This document shows, piece after piece, positions 56,049-64,000 of a stretch of 64,000 bases of DNA. Position 1 is the first letter of the stretch, and every line of letters begins with the position of its first letter. The position numbers were made by a program, and so were the translations under genes. The notes under the pieces are model-generated. The model had not been told where the DNA came from. It made no database searches and saw only the letters and a program-made list of their open reading frames with translations. The stretch is from positions 1 through 64,000 of the forward strand of contig NZ_BOOF01000012.1 in the NCBI RefSeq assembly GCF_016863095.1, written 5' to 3'. Origin of the DNA: Microbispora siamensis (GTDB lineage Bacteria > Actinomycetota > Actinomycetes > Streptosporangiales > Streptosporangiaceae).

Positions 56049-57454
56049 CGCGCCCGCTCCGTCATCCGAGTAGCCCATTGGCGTTCGAGATGCCGCCTGA
56101 CGAGGCGGGCCGCCTGGAGTCCGCTGCGCACGGCTCCCTCCATCGTGTCGGGCCAGCCCGTGTCGGTCCACGCGCCGGCGAGGAACAGCCCGGGCCACCG
56201 GGTGGCCGCGCCGGGGCGCAGCCCCCCGCTCCCCGGGACCTGCCGGAAGGTCGCCCGCCGCTCCCTGGTGATGAACAGGTCCACGACCCGCGCCGCCCGC
56301 GCGGCCGGGAGCAGCCGCTCAAGCTCGGGCAGGAACACCTCCCGCATCACGGCCGTGGGCACGTCGATCCAGTGCCGCGCCGCCGACACCGAAACCGTCA
56401 GGTACTGGCCCCGGGTGAGACCGCCCGAGGTGGTCCTGTCGAAGATCCACTGCACCGGCGAGCCCACGACGGCGGCGAACGGCAGCCGGGTGACCGGCCG
56501 GTCGTAGACGACGTGCACGTTGACGATCGGGCTCGCCCCGAGGCCCGCCCAGGCGTCCCGGTCCGGCGCGGCCTCCGCCGGCACGAGCCGCGCGGCCTGG
56601 CCGTGCGGGGTGGCGACGACGACGGCCGACGCGCCGACCCGCGCGCCGCCCACGAGGATCGAAGGTCCGCTCAGGCCCGGCAGCCCCGGCAGCACGCGGG
56701 AGACCTTCGCCGCCAGCCGCACCTCGCCGCCCAGCCGGGTGATCGCCGACAGCGCGGCGCCGCCGTGCAGGTCGCCGAGCGGGACGGACGGCACGCCGAT
56801 GTCGGCCGCGTCGGCGCGGCCGAGCAGGGCCGTCCTGAAGACCATCGCCGCCGGCCCCAGCGCCGCCTCGTCGGACGGGATGTTGAGCGCGGCCACCGCG
56901 AACACGTCCCACAGCGCCCGCCGTACGGTCTCCCGCTGGCCGTTGTCGGCCAGCCAGCCGCCGAGCGCGGCCCGGTCGAGGGCGGGCTCCGCCGGATCGA
57001 GCCCGCGCAGCGCGAGCGCGCCGCGCACCGCGCGCAGCCGGTCGGCGGGGGACAGCAGGCGGTAGCCCGCGAGCGCGGGCAGCAGGTGGAACGGCCCGGG
57101 CAGCGCGGCCCGGCGCAGCCGTCCCCGCCCGCCGTCCGGGGTCAGCACGCACACGTCGAAGCGCTCCTGCAGGCGCACCCGCCCGGTGCCGCCGAGCCGG
57201 TCCAGCAGCCCGCGGTACGCCGTGCAGCAGCGCAGGAAGACATGCTGCCCGTTGTCGGCCGTCAGGCCGCCCCGGGCGAAGGAGTGGGTGGCCCCGCCGA
57301 GCCGGGGTCTCGCCTCGTACAGGGTCACCGGCCACCCGGCCTCCGCGAGCGCGAGGGCCGTGGTGATGCCGGCGAGGCCGCCGCCCACCACCGCCACGGG
57401 CGGGACCGTCGCACCCTCCCCGCTGCTCCCCGGGCCGTTCACCGGGCCGTTCAT
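56045..57454 (-). CDS. hpnE: HpnE, hydroxysqualene dehydroxylase (FAD-dependent)
   Basis: 469 residues. FAD/NAD Rossmann start [20 protein letters not shown], then [13 protein letters not shown] and [15 protein letters not shown], typical of phytoene-desaturase-like HpnE. The end has [20 protein letters not shown]. HpnE reduces hydroxysqualene to squalene in the HpnCDE route. ATG 57454 overlaps the hpnD stop. The start MNGPVNGPG is preceded by the GC-rich end of hpnD. Its stop overlaps the shc GTG. Confidence 0.92.
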   Translation of the reverse strand: MNGPVNGPGSSGEGATVPPVAVVGGGLAGITTALALAEAGWPVTLYEARPRLGGATHSFARGGLTADNGQHVFLRCCTAYRGLLDRLGGTGRVRLQERFDVCVLTPDGGRGRLRRAALPGPFHLLPALAGYRLLSPADRLRAVRGALALRGLDPAEPALDRAALGGWLADNGQRETVRRALWDVFAVAALNIPSDEAALGPAAMVFRTALLGRADAADIGVPSVPLGDLHGGAALSAITRLGGEVRLAAKVSRVLPGLPGLSGPSILVGGARVGASAVVVATPHGQAARLVPAEAAPDRDAWAGLGASPIVNVHVVYDRPVTRLPFAAVVGSPVQWIFDRTTSGGLTRGQYLTVSVSAARHWIDVPTAVMREVFLPELERLLPAARAARVVDLFITRERRATFRQVPGSGGLRPGAATRWPGLFLAGAWTDTGWPDTMEGAVRSGLQAARLVRRHLERQWATRMTERAR

Positions 57455-58473
57455 CGGGGCGCTCCCGTGATCGCCCGCGCCGCGACCATCGCCTTCGCCC
57501 ACGGCGTGAGCGACACGCGCCCGGCCAGCGCCCGGCCCGGGTCTGCGGCGATGCGGGCGAGCAGGCGCCGGTAGATGCCCGCCATCGCCGCGGTGCAGGC
57601 CGCGCTGCGCCGGTCGAGCAGCGGGATCAGCCGCATCCCCTCGGCGTACCAGCCGAGCGCCCGCCCTGCCTCGTACCGGATGAGCCGCGCCAGCCGCTCG
57701 GGCGGGTCGGTGAACGCCCCCGCCGCGTCCAGGTCGAGCGTGCAGCCGAACCTGCGCAGGTCGTCGGCGGGCAGGTACACCCGGCCCGAGCACCGGTCCT
57801 CGCGCAGGTCCCTGAGCACGTTGGTGAGCTGGAGCGCCACCCCCAGGGAGTCCGCGAGCCGCGCCGCCCGCCGCAGCGCCCCGTCCCCGGCCGCCGCCCC
57901 GCCGGCGAGGCCGAACACGCCGAGGGACAGCCGCCCGATCGACCCGGCGACCTCCCGGCAGTAGCCGACCAGGTCCTCGTAGGACTCGTAACGCGCGCCC
58001 GCGACGTCGGCCGCGCATCCGTCGATCAGTTCCTCGAACGCCTCCAGCGGCACGGGGAAGCGCCCGGCGGCGTCGCGCAGGGCCACCAGCACGGGGTCGG
58101 CGGGATCCGGCCGCGGGGTCCGCAGTCCCGCCCGCGCCTCCTCCAGTGCCGACAGTCGCGCGTCCACCGGCCCGGCCGCGTCGCCGATGTCGTCGATCCG
58201 CCGGGCGAAGGCGTAGAGCGCGCTGAGCGCACGGCGCTTGGGCGGGGCGAGCAGGCGGATGCCGTAGGCGAAGTTGCGCGCCCGGGTGCGGACGACGCGC
58301 TCGCAGTACCGGTAGGCGATCGGCACGGACACGGGCACGGACACGGGCGCCGGCACGGATATGGGCGTGACGGGGCGCAGGGCGGGACCGGACGGGTCGT
58401 CGCCCACGCGACGCGGGGCGGGGCCGGGCGGGCGATCGGGAACGGGATCAGGAATCGCGCCGGGAACCGTCAC
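57451..58473 (-). CDS. hpnD: HpnD, presqualene diphosphate synthase
   Basis: 340 residues of the squalene/phytoene synthase family: YAFARRIDDIGD (first Asp-rich motif), then QLTNVLRDLREDRCSGRVYL (second). It makes presqualene diphosphate from two FPP. If GTG 58473 is the start, the first ~50 residues (to PVSVPIAYRYCERVV) are Pro/Val-rich and not in the family core. That part has 12-bp tandem repeats (CACGGACACGGG twice, 58324-58347 on the plus strand). A later start would remove the extension, but none with a strong ribosome site was seen. It overlaps hpnC by 26 bases. Confidence 0.9.
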   Translation of the reverse strand: MTVPGAIPDPVPDRPPGPAPRRVGDDPSGPALRPVTPISVPAPVSVPVSVPIAYRYCERVVRTRARNFAYGIRLLAPPKRRALSALYAFARRIDDIGDAAGPVDARLSALEEARAGLRTPRPDPADPVLVALRDAAGRFPVPLEAFEELIDGCAADVAGARYESYEDLVGYCREVAGSIGRLSLGVFGLAGGAAAGDGALRRAARLADSLGVALQLTNVLRDLREDRCSGRVYLPADDLRRFGCTLDLDAAGAFTDPPERLARLIRYEAGRALGWYAEGMRLIPLLDRRSAACTAAMAGIYRRLLARIAADPGRALAGRVSLTPWAKAMVAARAITGAPR

Positions 58474-59299
58474 CGTTCACCTCCCTCAGCACGTGCACCC
58501 ACTCGCTCAGCACCGCGCGGCGGCGCGCGCGGACCGCCCCGCCGAGGACGTCGTGCCGGCCGCGTTCCAGCGCCGCGAGCGTCGCCCGGCCGCCCGCGAC
58601 GTACCCGGCGACCGCGGTACGCGCGAACCCGCTCAGCGTCTCCAGCAGCGGCATGCCCTCGTCCAGCAGGGTGGCGGCGCGGCGGGCCTGCAGCGCGACC
58701 GCCCGGCGCAGCCGCGGGGAGGTGCGCGGGGCGTCCAGGTCGGCCTCGCGGCAGCCGAACCTGCGCAGGTCCTCGCCGGGGAGGTAGACCCGGCCGCGGG
58801 CGTGGTCCTCGCCCACGTCCTGGCAGTGCTCGATCACCTGCAGGGCGGAGCAGATGCGGTCCGACAGCCGCGCCCGCTCCGGGGTGGCCACGCCGAAGAC
58901 GTGCAGGACGATCCGGCCGACCGGGTTGGCGGACAGCTCGCAGTAGGCCAGTAGTTGCGCGAAGGTGTCGTAGCGCCGCACCACCTGGTCGCGCCGGTTG
59001 GCCTCCACCAGGTTGAGGAAGGGCGTCCGCGGCACGCCCCGCCCGGTGACCAGCGGCGCCAGCGCCCGTACGGCGGGCAGCCGCGGGCTCCCCCCGGCGT
59101 ACAGGCGGCCGAGGTCGGCCTCGACGGCGTCGAGCAGCGCGGGCCGCTCGGCGGGGGCCGCCTCGTCGCCGACGTCGTCCACGTAGCGGGCGAAGCCGTA
59201 CACCGCCATCAGGTCGCGGCGGTACGCGCGCGGAAGCAGGCGGGAGGCCACCGGGAAGTTCTCCCGGCGCGCGGCGTCGCGTACGTCCGCTGCGGACAT
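58448..59299 (-). CDS. hpnC: HpnC, hydroxysqualene synthase
   Basis: 283 residues, squalene/phytoene synthase fold: YGFARYVDDVGDEA (first Asp-rich motif) and QVIEHCQDVGEDHARGRVYL (second). It converts presqualene diphosphate to hydroxysqualene, working with HpnD and HpnE. ATG 59299 (MSAADVRDAARRENFPVASR) is the natural start; an in-frame GTG ten codons upstream is less likely. It is the first gene of the hopanoid operon, so the 172-bp region before it is the promoter. Confidence 0.92.
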   Translation of the reverse strand: MSAADVRDAARRENFPVASRLLPRAYRRDLMAVYGFARYVDDVGDEAAPAERPALLDAVEADLGRLYAGGSPRLPAVRALAPLVTGRGVPRTPFLNLVEANRRDQVVRRYDTFAQLLAYCELSANPVGRIVLHVFGVATPERARLSDRICSALQVIEHCQDVGEDHARGRVYLPGEDLRRFGCREADLDAPRTSPRLRRAVALQARRAATLLDEGMPLLETLSGFARTAVAGYVAGGRATLAALERGRHDVLGGAVRARRRAVLSEWVHVLREVNGDGSRRDS

Positions 59300-59332
59300 G
59301 CCTGAAGAATCTCCACCGCAAATCACCACAAA

Positions 59333-59400
59333 ACCCGACAGACCGGGCGGGCGCTTTTACGTGGGCAATCGGGCGGAAAAAGCGAAGTCCCCTGTCGGGT
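59333..59400. promoter_or_regulatory. Spaced inverted repeat in the hopanoid operon promoter
   Basis: ACCCGACAG (59333-59341) and CTGTCGGGT (59392-59400) are perfect inverted copies 50 bp apart, 34-101 bp upstream of the hpnC ATG. They may bind a regulator as two half sites. The rest of this 172-bp region has no gene I can support. Confidence 0.35.
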
Positions 59401-59471
59401 GACGTCCGGAAAAATCGGCAAAACCGTGGTCGAGAAGCACGCAGAGAGTGAGCCGCCCTTTTCCCCCCTTT

Positions 59472-60254
59472 TTATGCTTCCGGTCGCAGGTAAAAGCTTG
59501 CCGGGACCGGGAGCCGATGGGGCCGCGCGCCACCGGGTACACCAACGCCGTGGGCGCCGAGCGGTCCGACACGCAGCCCTGCGGCGCGGCAGCGGCCGAC
59601 CACGCCGGCGAGCGCGCCCAGCGCCGAGCGCCAGGAACCCGGGGCGGAGGTGTGGTCGCAGTCGTGCAGCAGCAGCGTCGCCCCGCCGCGCAGGCCGGGC
59701 TCCAGGGTGCTCAGCACCGAGCCGGGCGTGGCCCGCTCCGTCCAGTCCTCGCCCCAGGCCGTCCAGAGCACCGGCCGCAGGCCGTGCCACCGGGCCGCGA
59801 GCAGCGCCTCGGCGCTCAGCACGCCGTACGGCGGGCGATACCAGGAGGGGCGTGCGCCGGTGACGGCGGCGACGAGGCGCGCGGCCCTGCCCATCTCCGC
59901 CGCGACCCTGCCCGGCCGGGTGACCAGGGCGTTGTCGTGCCGCCAGCCGTGCACGGCCACCTCGTGACCGGCCCGCGCGATGCTCCGCCCGACCTCGGGA
60001 TGGCGGTCGAGCATCTCGCCGAGAAGGAAGAAGGTCGCCAGGCACCCGAGCCGGTCCAATTCGTCGAGGAACAGCGGGGTCGACCGCGGGTCGGGCCCGT
60101 CGTCGAAGGTCAGCGCCACGTGCCCGGGATCGCCCTCGCCCGCGAGGGACGGCAGCAGGCGGCGGACCGGAGGCAGCCAGGCGGCCCCCGGCCCGGCATG
60201 CAGCAGGGCGGCCAGCAGGGCCGGCCCGGCGACGACGAGCGCGTGAGGTCTCAT
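59472..60254 (-). CDS. Polysaccharide deacetylase (NodB family)
   Basis: 260 residues. NodB motifs: VALTFDDGPDPRS (catalytic Asp pair), HGWRHDNALV (metal His pair), RPPYGVLS and LLHDCDHTS (late His). A hydrophobic N-terminus (VVAGPALLAALLHAGPGAAW) may be a membrane anchor or signal. It removes N- or O-acetyl groups from a glycan, probably peptidoglycan or another cell-wall polymer. ATG 60254 follows GGAAGGCG. It diverges from the glycosyltransferase with a 47-bp gap. Confidence 0.87.
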   Translation of the reverse strand: MRPHALVVAGPALLAALLHAGPGAAWLPPVRRLLPSLAGEGDPGHVALTFDDGPDPRSTPLFLDELDRLGCLATFFLLGEMLDRHPEVGRSIARAGHEVAVHGWRHDNALVTRPGRVAAEMGRAARLVAAVTGARPSWYRPPYGVLSAEALLAARWHGLRPVLWTAWGEDWTERATPGSVLSTLEPGLRGGATLLLHDCDHTSAPGSWRSALGALAGVVGRCRAAGLRVGPLGAHGVGVPGGARPHRLPVPASFYLRPEA

Positions 60255-60301
60255 CGCCTTCCAGTGTCCGCCACGCCGCCCCCCATCCGGGAAGGAGGGT
60301 C

Positions 60302-61441
60302 ATGAGGGACAGGGCATTGATCGTCAGCGCCTCGATGGGCGCGGGCCACGACGCCGTGGCCGCCGAACTGGCCCGCCGCCTGGCCGCCGCCGGCGCGCGC
60401 GTGGAGGTGGTGGACGTGCTCGCCCTGCTGCCGCTGCGGCTGGGCGTGCTCCTGCGGTGGTGGTACCGCGGGGTGATGCTGCGGGCGCCGTGGCTGTACG
60501 CGCTGGTCTACCGCGTCTTCTTCGTCTCCCGCCGGGCCCCCTCCACCTCGCCGCTGACGGTCGTGGCCGCGGCCGGGCTGGCCCGGGTGGTGCGCCGCGT
60601 ACGGCCCTCCCTGGTGGTGCCGGTCTTCCACGTGGCCGCGCAGGCCGCCGGGCACCTGCGGGCCCGGGGGCGGCTGGCCGTGCCGAGCGTGGTCGTGCTG
60701 ACCGACTTCGCCGTCCATCGCCTCTGGCTGCACCCCGGCAACGACCGCTACCTGTGCCCCGACACGGCCACGGCCCTCGCCGTGACGGCCGCCGTCGGCC
60801 GCCCGGCCTTCCGCTGCGCCCCGATCGTCCGTCCCGGGTTCGCGGCTGCGGCAACCGGCGCTGGTACGGCGGATGTACGGGCCCGGATCGGCCTGCGGGA
60901 GGGCGACCGGATCGTGCTCGTCTGCGCGGGGTCCTGGGGGGTCGGGAGGGTCGCGGCGACCGCCAAGCTCCTGGCCCGTTCGGGCCGGTACGCGCCCGTC
61001 GTGCTGTGCGGGCGCAACGAGCGGCTGCGCCGCCGCCTGGGGCGCATGCTCGGCCGGGCCGGAGCGGGGGCCGCACTCGGCTGGCGGGACGACCTGGCGG
61101 ACCTGCTCGCCTCCGCCTACGCGCTGGTCGACAACGCGGGCGGGCTGACCTGCAGGGAGGCGTTCGCGGCGGGAGTGCCGGTCGTCACCCACCGGCCCAT
61201 CGCGGGCCATGGCAGGGACGGCGTGCTCGCGATGGCGCGCGCCGGGGTGAGCGTGCACGCGCGCCGCCCGGGGGACCTGCTGCGGGCGCTCGACCGGCTC
61301 GAACCCGGCCTGCCCGGGCGGGCCGCGCTCACCGCCCGGACGGCCGCCCTGTTCACCTCGGCGCAGGCCGAGTCCCTTCTCCTCCCGGACCTCCTGCTCC
61401 CCGGCCATGCCATGCTCCGGCCATGCGAGCCTGCTCCCTGA
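60302..61441 (+). CDS. MGDG-synthase-type (GT28) glycosyltransferase
   Basis: 379 residues. The N-terminal SASMGAGHDAVAAEL loop is the Gly-His signature of MGDG synthase-like transferases, with PVFHVAAQAAGH and LTDFAVHRLWLHPG. The C-terminal GT-B half has LGWRDDLADLLASA and DNAGGLTCREAFAAG, a nucleotide-sugar binding region. It probably glycosylates a lipid acceptor. The deacetylase next to it may act on the same material, but that is inference. ATG 60302 follows the very good AAGGAGGGTC. Its last 89 bases overlap the convergent transporter gene. Confidence 0.82.
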   Translation: MRDRALIVSASMGAGHDAVAAELARRLAAAGARVEVVDVLALLPLRLGVLLRWWYRGVMLRAPWLYALVYRVFFVSRRAPSTSPLTVVAAAGLARVVRRVRPSLVVPVFHVAAQAAGHLRARGRLAVPSVVVLTDFAVHRLWLHPGNDRYLCPDTATALAVTAAVGRPAFRCAPIVRPGFAAAATGAGTADVRARIGLREGDRIVLVCAGSWGVGRVAATAKLLARSGRYAPVVLCGRNERLRRRLGRMLGRAGAGAALGWRDDLADLLASAYALVDNAGGLTCREAFAAGVPVVTHRPIAGHGRDGVLAMARAGVSVHARRPGDLLRALDRLEPGLPGRAALTARTAALFTSAQAESLLLPDLLLPGHAMLRPCEPAP

Positions 61442-62270
61442 GCGGCGCGTGCCTCGACAGCAGCACGCTGCCGTACAGGATGAGGGCCATGCCCGTCAGC
61501 TCGGGCAGCACCCACGGGCCGGTGCGGATGTCCTCGCCGAACATCGCCACGCCGTACGCCGTGCTCGCCACCGGGTCGGTCACGGTGAGCGCGGGCTGCA
61601 CGGCGACGAGCGGACCGCTGTGCAGGGCGTTCTGCAGCAGGAACAGGCTGCACAGACCGGCGGCCACCATGGCCCACAGCGACCACGAGCCGGCGAGCGT
61701 CCGCGCGCCCCCGGGCAGCTCCTCCACCGTGCGCTTCATGAGGACGGCGGTGTAGGCGAAGCCGAGGCCGGCGGCGACCCCGAGCAGCACCGCGCGGGCG
61801 GGCCCGCCGCTGGCGATCGCGGCGGCCACACAGCAGGCGAGGAGCCCGGCGGTCACGCCCGCCGAGACCACCCAGGTCAGCACGCCGGGAAGCCGGTGAC
61901 CGGGGGTGGGTGAGGCCGCCGCGAGGAATCCGGCCAGGCCTGCCGTCAGCGCGCCGACGGCCAGCCACGTCTGCGGGGTGACGCGAACCCGGAACATCCG
62001 GCCGGCCACGAGCATCGTTATCGGCAGCTCCGCGACGAGCAGGGGCTGGACGAGCGCGAGCCCTCCCGACGTCAGGGCGGCCGCCTGCAACAGGAAGCCC
62101 GCGATGAGCGCGCCGATCCCGCCCAGCCAGGCGGGCCGCCGTACGAGGTCCCAGATCAGGCCGGCCCGGAACGCCTCGTCGGCCGGGGCGCTGCGGGCGG
62201 CCCGGCGCTGCAGTACGGACGCGACGGCGTTGGCCGCCGCGGCGAGCAACGCCAGGACAACAGCGATCAT
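61353..62270 (-). CDS. DMT-superfamily (EamA-like) membrane transporter
   Basis: 305 residues with about ten helices, in two five-helix halves: VVLALLAAAANAVASVLQRR, GGIGALIAGFLLQAAALTSG, LLVAELPITMLVAGRM, VGALTAGLAGFLAAASP, then VVSAGVTAGLLACCVAAAIA, AVLLGVAAGLGFAYTAVL and more. Family marks include ALTSGGLALVQPLLV and the TVTDPVASTAYGV of the second half. Substrate unknown. The C-terminal ~35 residues (RMAGAWHGRGAGGPGGEG) lie inside the antisense of the glycosyltransferase gene, an 89-bp convergent overlap. ATG 62270 is preferred. Confidence 0.82.
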   Translation of the reverse strand: MIAVVLALLAAAANAVASVLQRRAARSAPADEAFRAGLIWDLVRRPAWLGGIGALIAGFLLQAAALTSGGLALVQPLLVAELPITMLVAGRMFRVRVTPQTWLAVGALTAGLAGFLAAASPTPGHRLPGVLTWVVSAGVTAGLLACCVAAAIASGGPARAVLLGVAAGLGFAYTAVLMKRTVEELPGGARTLAGSWSLWAMVAAGLCSLFLLQNALHSGPLVAVQPALTVTDPVASTAYGVAMFGEDIRTGPWVLPELTGMALILYGSVLLSRHAPLREQARMAGAWHGRGAGGPGGEGTRPAPR

Positions 62271-62378
62271 GACCCCAGCGCCCCGTCTCCGGCCTCTCGT
62301 TGCGGCCATCCCTTGCAGGCCCTTACCGGTACCCTCCCCGGCCGTGCCCGCCGCATGTCGCCTTGGACGCTCCGAAAC

Positions 62379-62444
62379 GTATTTATCAAGTAATTGGTGA
62401 ATAAATACACGAATATTAAGCAAAATCGAGAATGTCGAGATTTT
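62379..62444. promoter_or_regulatory. AT-rich divergent promoter with two dyads
   Basis: GTATTTAT (62379-62386) pairs with ATAAATAC (62401-62408), and AAAATC (62422-62427) with GATTTT (62439-62444). This is within a ~75-bp strongly AT-rich stretch in a 227-bp gap between the transporter and the SPW gene. It probably holds promoters and a regulator site. No gene is supported in it. Confidence 0.45.
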
Positions 62445-62497
62445 TGGGGGTATGGCCGTCGGCACAAACGCACGCAGCAGGAAAGGCGGAACCAGAC

Positions 62498-62965
62498 ATG
62501 GTTGGACCGACCGGCCTCGAGCGTCATCCCGACGTCAGTGAACTGCGCCAGACGTACGATCGGGCGGGCTCGACGGCCCCCGCCCAGGTATTGGAGGGGC
62601 TGGCCTTCCTGGCCGGCCTGTATCTGGCCCTCTCGCCGTGGATCATCGGGTTCTTCGGATTCCGGGGCATGACCGTCAACAACCTGATCACCGGCCTCGT
62701 GGTAAGCGCCCTCGCTCTCGGGCTCGCGTCCGCCTTCGGGCGCACCTACGGCACGGGGTGGCTTCTCCCGCTGCTCGGCGTGTGGGCGATCGTCTCGCCG
62801 TTTGTGCTGCGCGGGGGAGCTGAGGCCACGGCGACGACCGTTTGGAACAACGTCGCGATCGGCATCGTGATCTTCGCGCTGGGGGCCGCCGCGCTGGCGA
62901 TGGCGCAGGCGTTCCGCCGGCACGAGCGGGGCGAGCGGAGCGCGCGCAGGCTCGGCAACTGGTGA
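62498..62965 (+). CDS. SPW-repeat membrane protein
   Basis: 155 residues, four helices with the SPW repeat twice: GLYLALSPWIIGFFGF and GVWAIVSPFVLRGG, each followed by an Asn-rich turn (MTVNNLITGLVVSALAL; TTVWNNVAIGIVIFALG). The function of SPW proteins is unknown. ATG 62498 follows GAAAGGCGGAACC. The soluble N-terminus (GLERHPDVSELRQTYDRAG) is typical of actinobacterial members. It ends before a 14-bp stem terminator. Confidence 0.87.
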   Translation: MVGPTGLERHPDVSELRQTYDRAGSTAPAQVLEGLAFLAGLYLALSPWIIGFFGFRGMTVNNLITGLVVSALALGLASAFGRTYGTGWLLPLLGVWAIVSPFVLRGGAEATATTVWNNVAIGIVIFALGAAALAMAQAFRRHERGERSARRLGNW

Positions 62966-62973
62966 CGAACGGA

Positions 62974-63004
62974 CGCCCGGCCCACCTTCCAGGTGGGCCG
63001 GGCG
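62974..63004. terminator. Strong bidirectional hairpin terminator
   Basis: CGCCCGGCCCACCT (62974-62987), loop TCC, AGGTGGGCCGGGCG (62991-63004): a perfect 14-bp stem between the convergent SPW and flavoprotein genes. Confidence 0.85.
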
Positions 63005-63010
63005 CGGCTT

Positions 63011-64000
63011 CTAGGGCTCCCAGGCGGACGTCCGCCCGAGGGCGGTCGGCGCCCTTCCGGGATCGTCCGGAATCACGGCCAGGCGCGTGAGGGAGAGGGC
63101 CGCGATGTCGTCGTCCGGCTGCCGGCCCTCCGCGAGGTCGGCGAGCACGTCGCCGACGAGCGCGGCGTACTTGAAGCCCTCGCCGCTGTCGCCGCAGGCC
63201 AGCACCGCCGCGCGGGCGACCTTGTCGATGACGAAGCGGCCGTCCGGCGAGTCGGTCCAGCTGCACACCTGCTCGTCCACGACCCGCGGCGTGACGCCGG
63301 GGAACATGGCCGCTATGCGGCGGGTCAGTTCGGCCGTCCGCGCCGGATCCGGAGTGCGGTCGTCGTCGCCCGGCGCGAGCGGCCGCAGCGGCGCGTCCAG
63401 CCCGGCCTTGTAGCCGACGCCCGGGGTGGGCATGGCGTACACGGCCGGGCCGTCGTGGACGGGCCCGTCGATCAGGCCGGGCGCGGGTGTGGTCGACTCG
63501 ATGCCCGCGTAGTGGACCACCTGCTCGAGGTACGGCCTGAGCGGCACCGTGACGCCCAGAGAGGGGAGCAGCGGGGGAGTGCCGGGGCCCGCGGCGACCA
63601 CGACCGCGTCACCGGTCAGCGTGGTGCCGTCGGCCAGGCGAACCTCCGGCTGCCGGGCGGCGGCGTCCACCGCGACCACCTCACCCGTAAGCAGGCGCCC
63701 GCCGCCGGCCCGGAACCGCTCCGCCTGAGCCGCCAGGTACGTCTCGGCGAGCACCACACCGGCGTCCGCCTGGAACACCGCGCCGCGGCCGTCGCCCGCC
63801 AGCCCCGGGAAGAACCGGCCGACGTCGGCGGCCTCCACCGCGGTGAAAGGCACGCCCGCGACGCGCAGCGCGGCCGTGAGAGGCACCAGCGACTCCGTGT
63901 CCCGCCATAGCAGCCCCCGGCGCAGGTGCACCGTCGTCGCCGTCAGGCGCTCCAGCCGCCGCATGGCGTCCCGGGCACGCAGCGACAGCCGGATCTTCAG
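63011..64000 (-). CDS. DAO-family FAD oxidoreductase (N-methyltryptophan/sarcosine oxidase-like), 5' end outside window
   Basis: About 330 C-terminal residues; the frame is still open at base 64000, so the N-terminal FAD Rossmann part is missing from the window. The visible part has FQADAGVVLAETYLAAQAER, GDAVVVAAGPGTPPLL, a VYAMPTPGVGYKAGLD strand, CSWTDSPDGRFVIDK, and CGDSGEGFKYAALVGDVLAD, which matches MTOX/sarcosine-oxidase enzymes. These oxidise N-methyl or secondary amino acids with O2, making H2O2. The usual Cys that covalently holds FAD in this family may be one of the two in CSWTD and CGDSG; I cannot tell which from this alone. Confidence 0.8.
   Translation of the reverse strand: MKIRLSLRARDAMRRLERLTATTVHLRRGLLWRDTESLVPLTAALRVAGVPFTAVEAADVGRFFPGLAGDGRGAVFQADAGVVLAETYLAAQAERFRAGGGRLLTGEVVAVDAAARQPEVRLADGTTLTGDAVVVAAGPGTPPLLPSLGVTVPLRPYLEQVVHYAGIESTTPAPGLIDGPVHDGPAVYAMPTPGVGYKAGLDAPLRPLAPGDDDRTPDPARTAELTRRIAAMFPGVTPRVVDEQVCSWTDSPDGRFVIDKVARAAVLACGDSGEGFKYAALVGDVLADLAEGRQPDDDIAALSLTRLAVIPDDPGRAPTALGRTSAWEP

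Overview
The window is about 70 % GC or more, with GTG starts, 4-nt start/stop overlaps, DUF222/HNH-type and TNT-type proteins, serine/threonine kinases with an extracytoplasmic tail, and a hopanoid operon. All of this points to the chromosome of a filamentous actinomycete. Streptosporangiales is my best guess, inferred from gene content and style rather than from any search. I saw no rRNA, tRNA, CRISPR array, IS element or prophage.

Layout. 1-3274: the end of an HNH-nuclease protein, trmO, a YceI-like protein and a sirtuin. 3285-21308: a large aerobic (late cobalt insertion) cobalamin locus built from three divergent pairs. cbtBA (cobalt uptake) faces cobF-L-M-K; cobG-H-IJ faces cobN; and cobQ, a degenerate phosphatase-like gene, a ChlI/ChlD-type chelatase subunit, cobO and cobB run back towards cobN. 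Three cobalamin riboswitches sit in front of cbtB, cobN and cobQ. Together these genes run from precorrin-2 to adenosylcobyric acid. cobD (cbiB), cobP/cobU, cobS and the CobT/CobU-type phosphoribosyltransferase are not in the window. 21357-29727: a membrane Ser/Thr kinase diverging from a four-gene ABC system (two FtsX-type permeases, two ATPases, one ATPase carrying an AbrB-like tail).

29730-38232: an aldo/keto reductase broken by one in-frame TAG, a polyprenyl diphosphate synthase, and a marR / FAD-FeS dehydrogenase / pyruvate oxidase operon that could take D-lactate to acetate through the quinone pool, facing an enolase-superfamily gene. 38289-46789: a secreted TNT-type (NAD glycohydrolase fold) protein with no visible immunity partner, a NarL-type two-component pair facing two membrane proteins across overlapping dyads, a stand-alone ATP-dependent DNA ligase, and an ABC-2 transporter with its own two-component pair. 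46786-49647: a five-gene minus-strand run containing a His-rich membrane protein, a two-TM protein, an SGNH hydrolase, and an RHH/PIN-like pair coupled to it by overlaps.

49808-64000: a short-chain dehydrogenase, a SigG-type sigma factor with a SnoaL-like tail, and a tightly overlapping hopanoid operon (hpnC-hpnD-hpnE-shc-[hpnG-ispH fusion]-hpnH). Then come a polysaccharide deacetylase, an MGDG-synthase-type glycosyltransferase, a DMT-family transporter, an SPW-repeat membrane protein, and the 3' part of a DAO-family flavoprotein.

Most notable are the HpnG-IspH fusion, the orphan secreted TNT protein, the AbrB-like domain on an ABC ATPase, the phosphatase-fold protein in the cob operon that lacks its catalytic residues, the amber codon in the aldo/keto reductase, and several precise dyads in divergent promoters.
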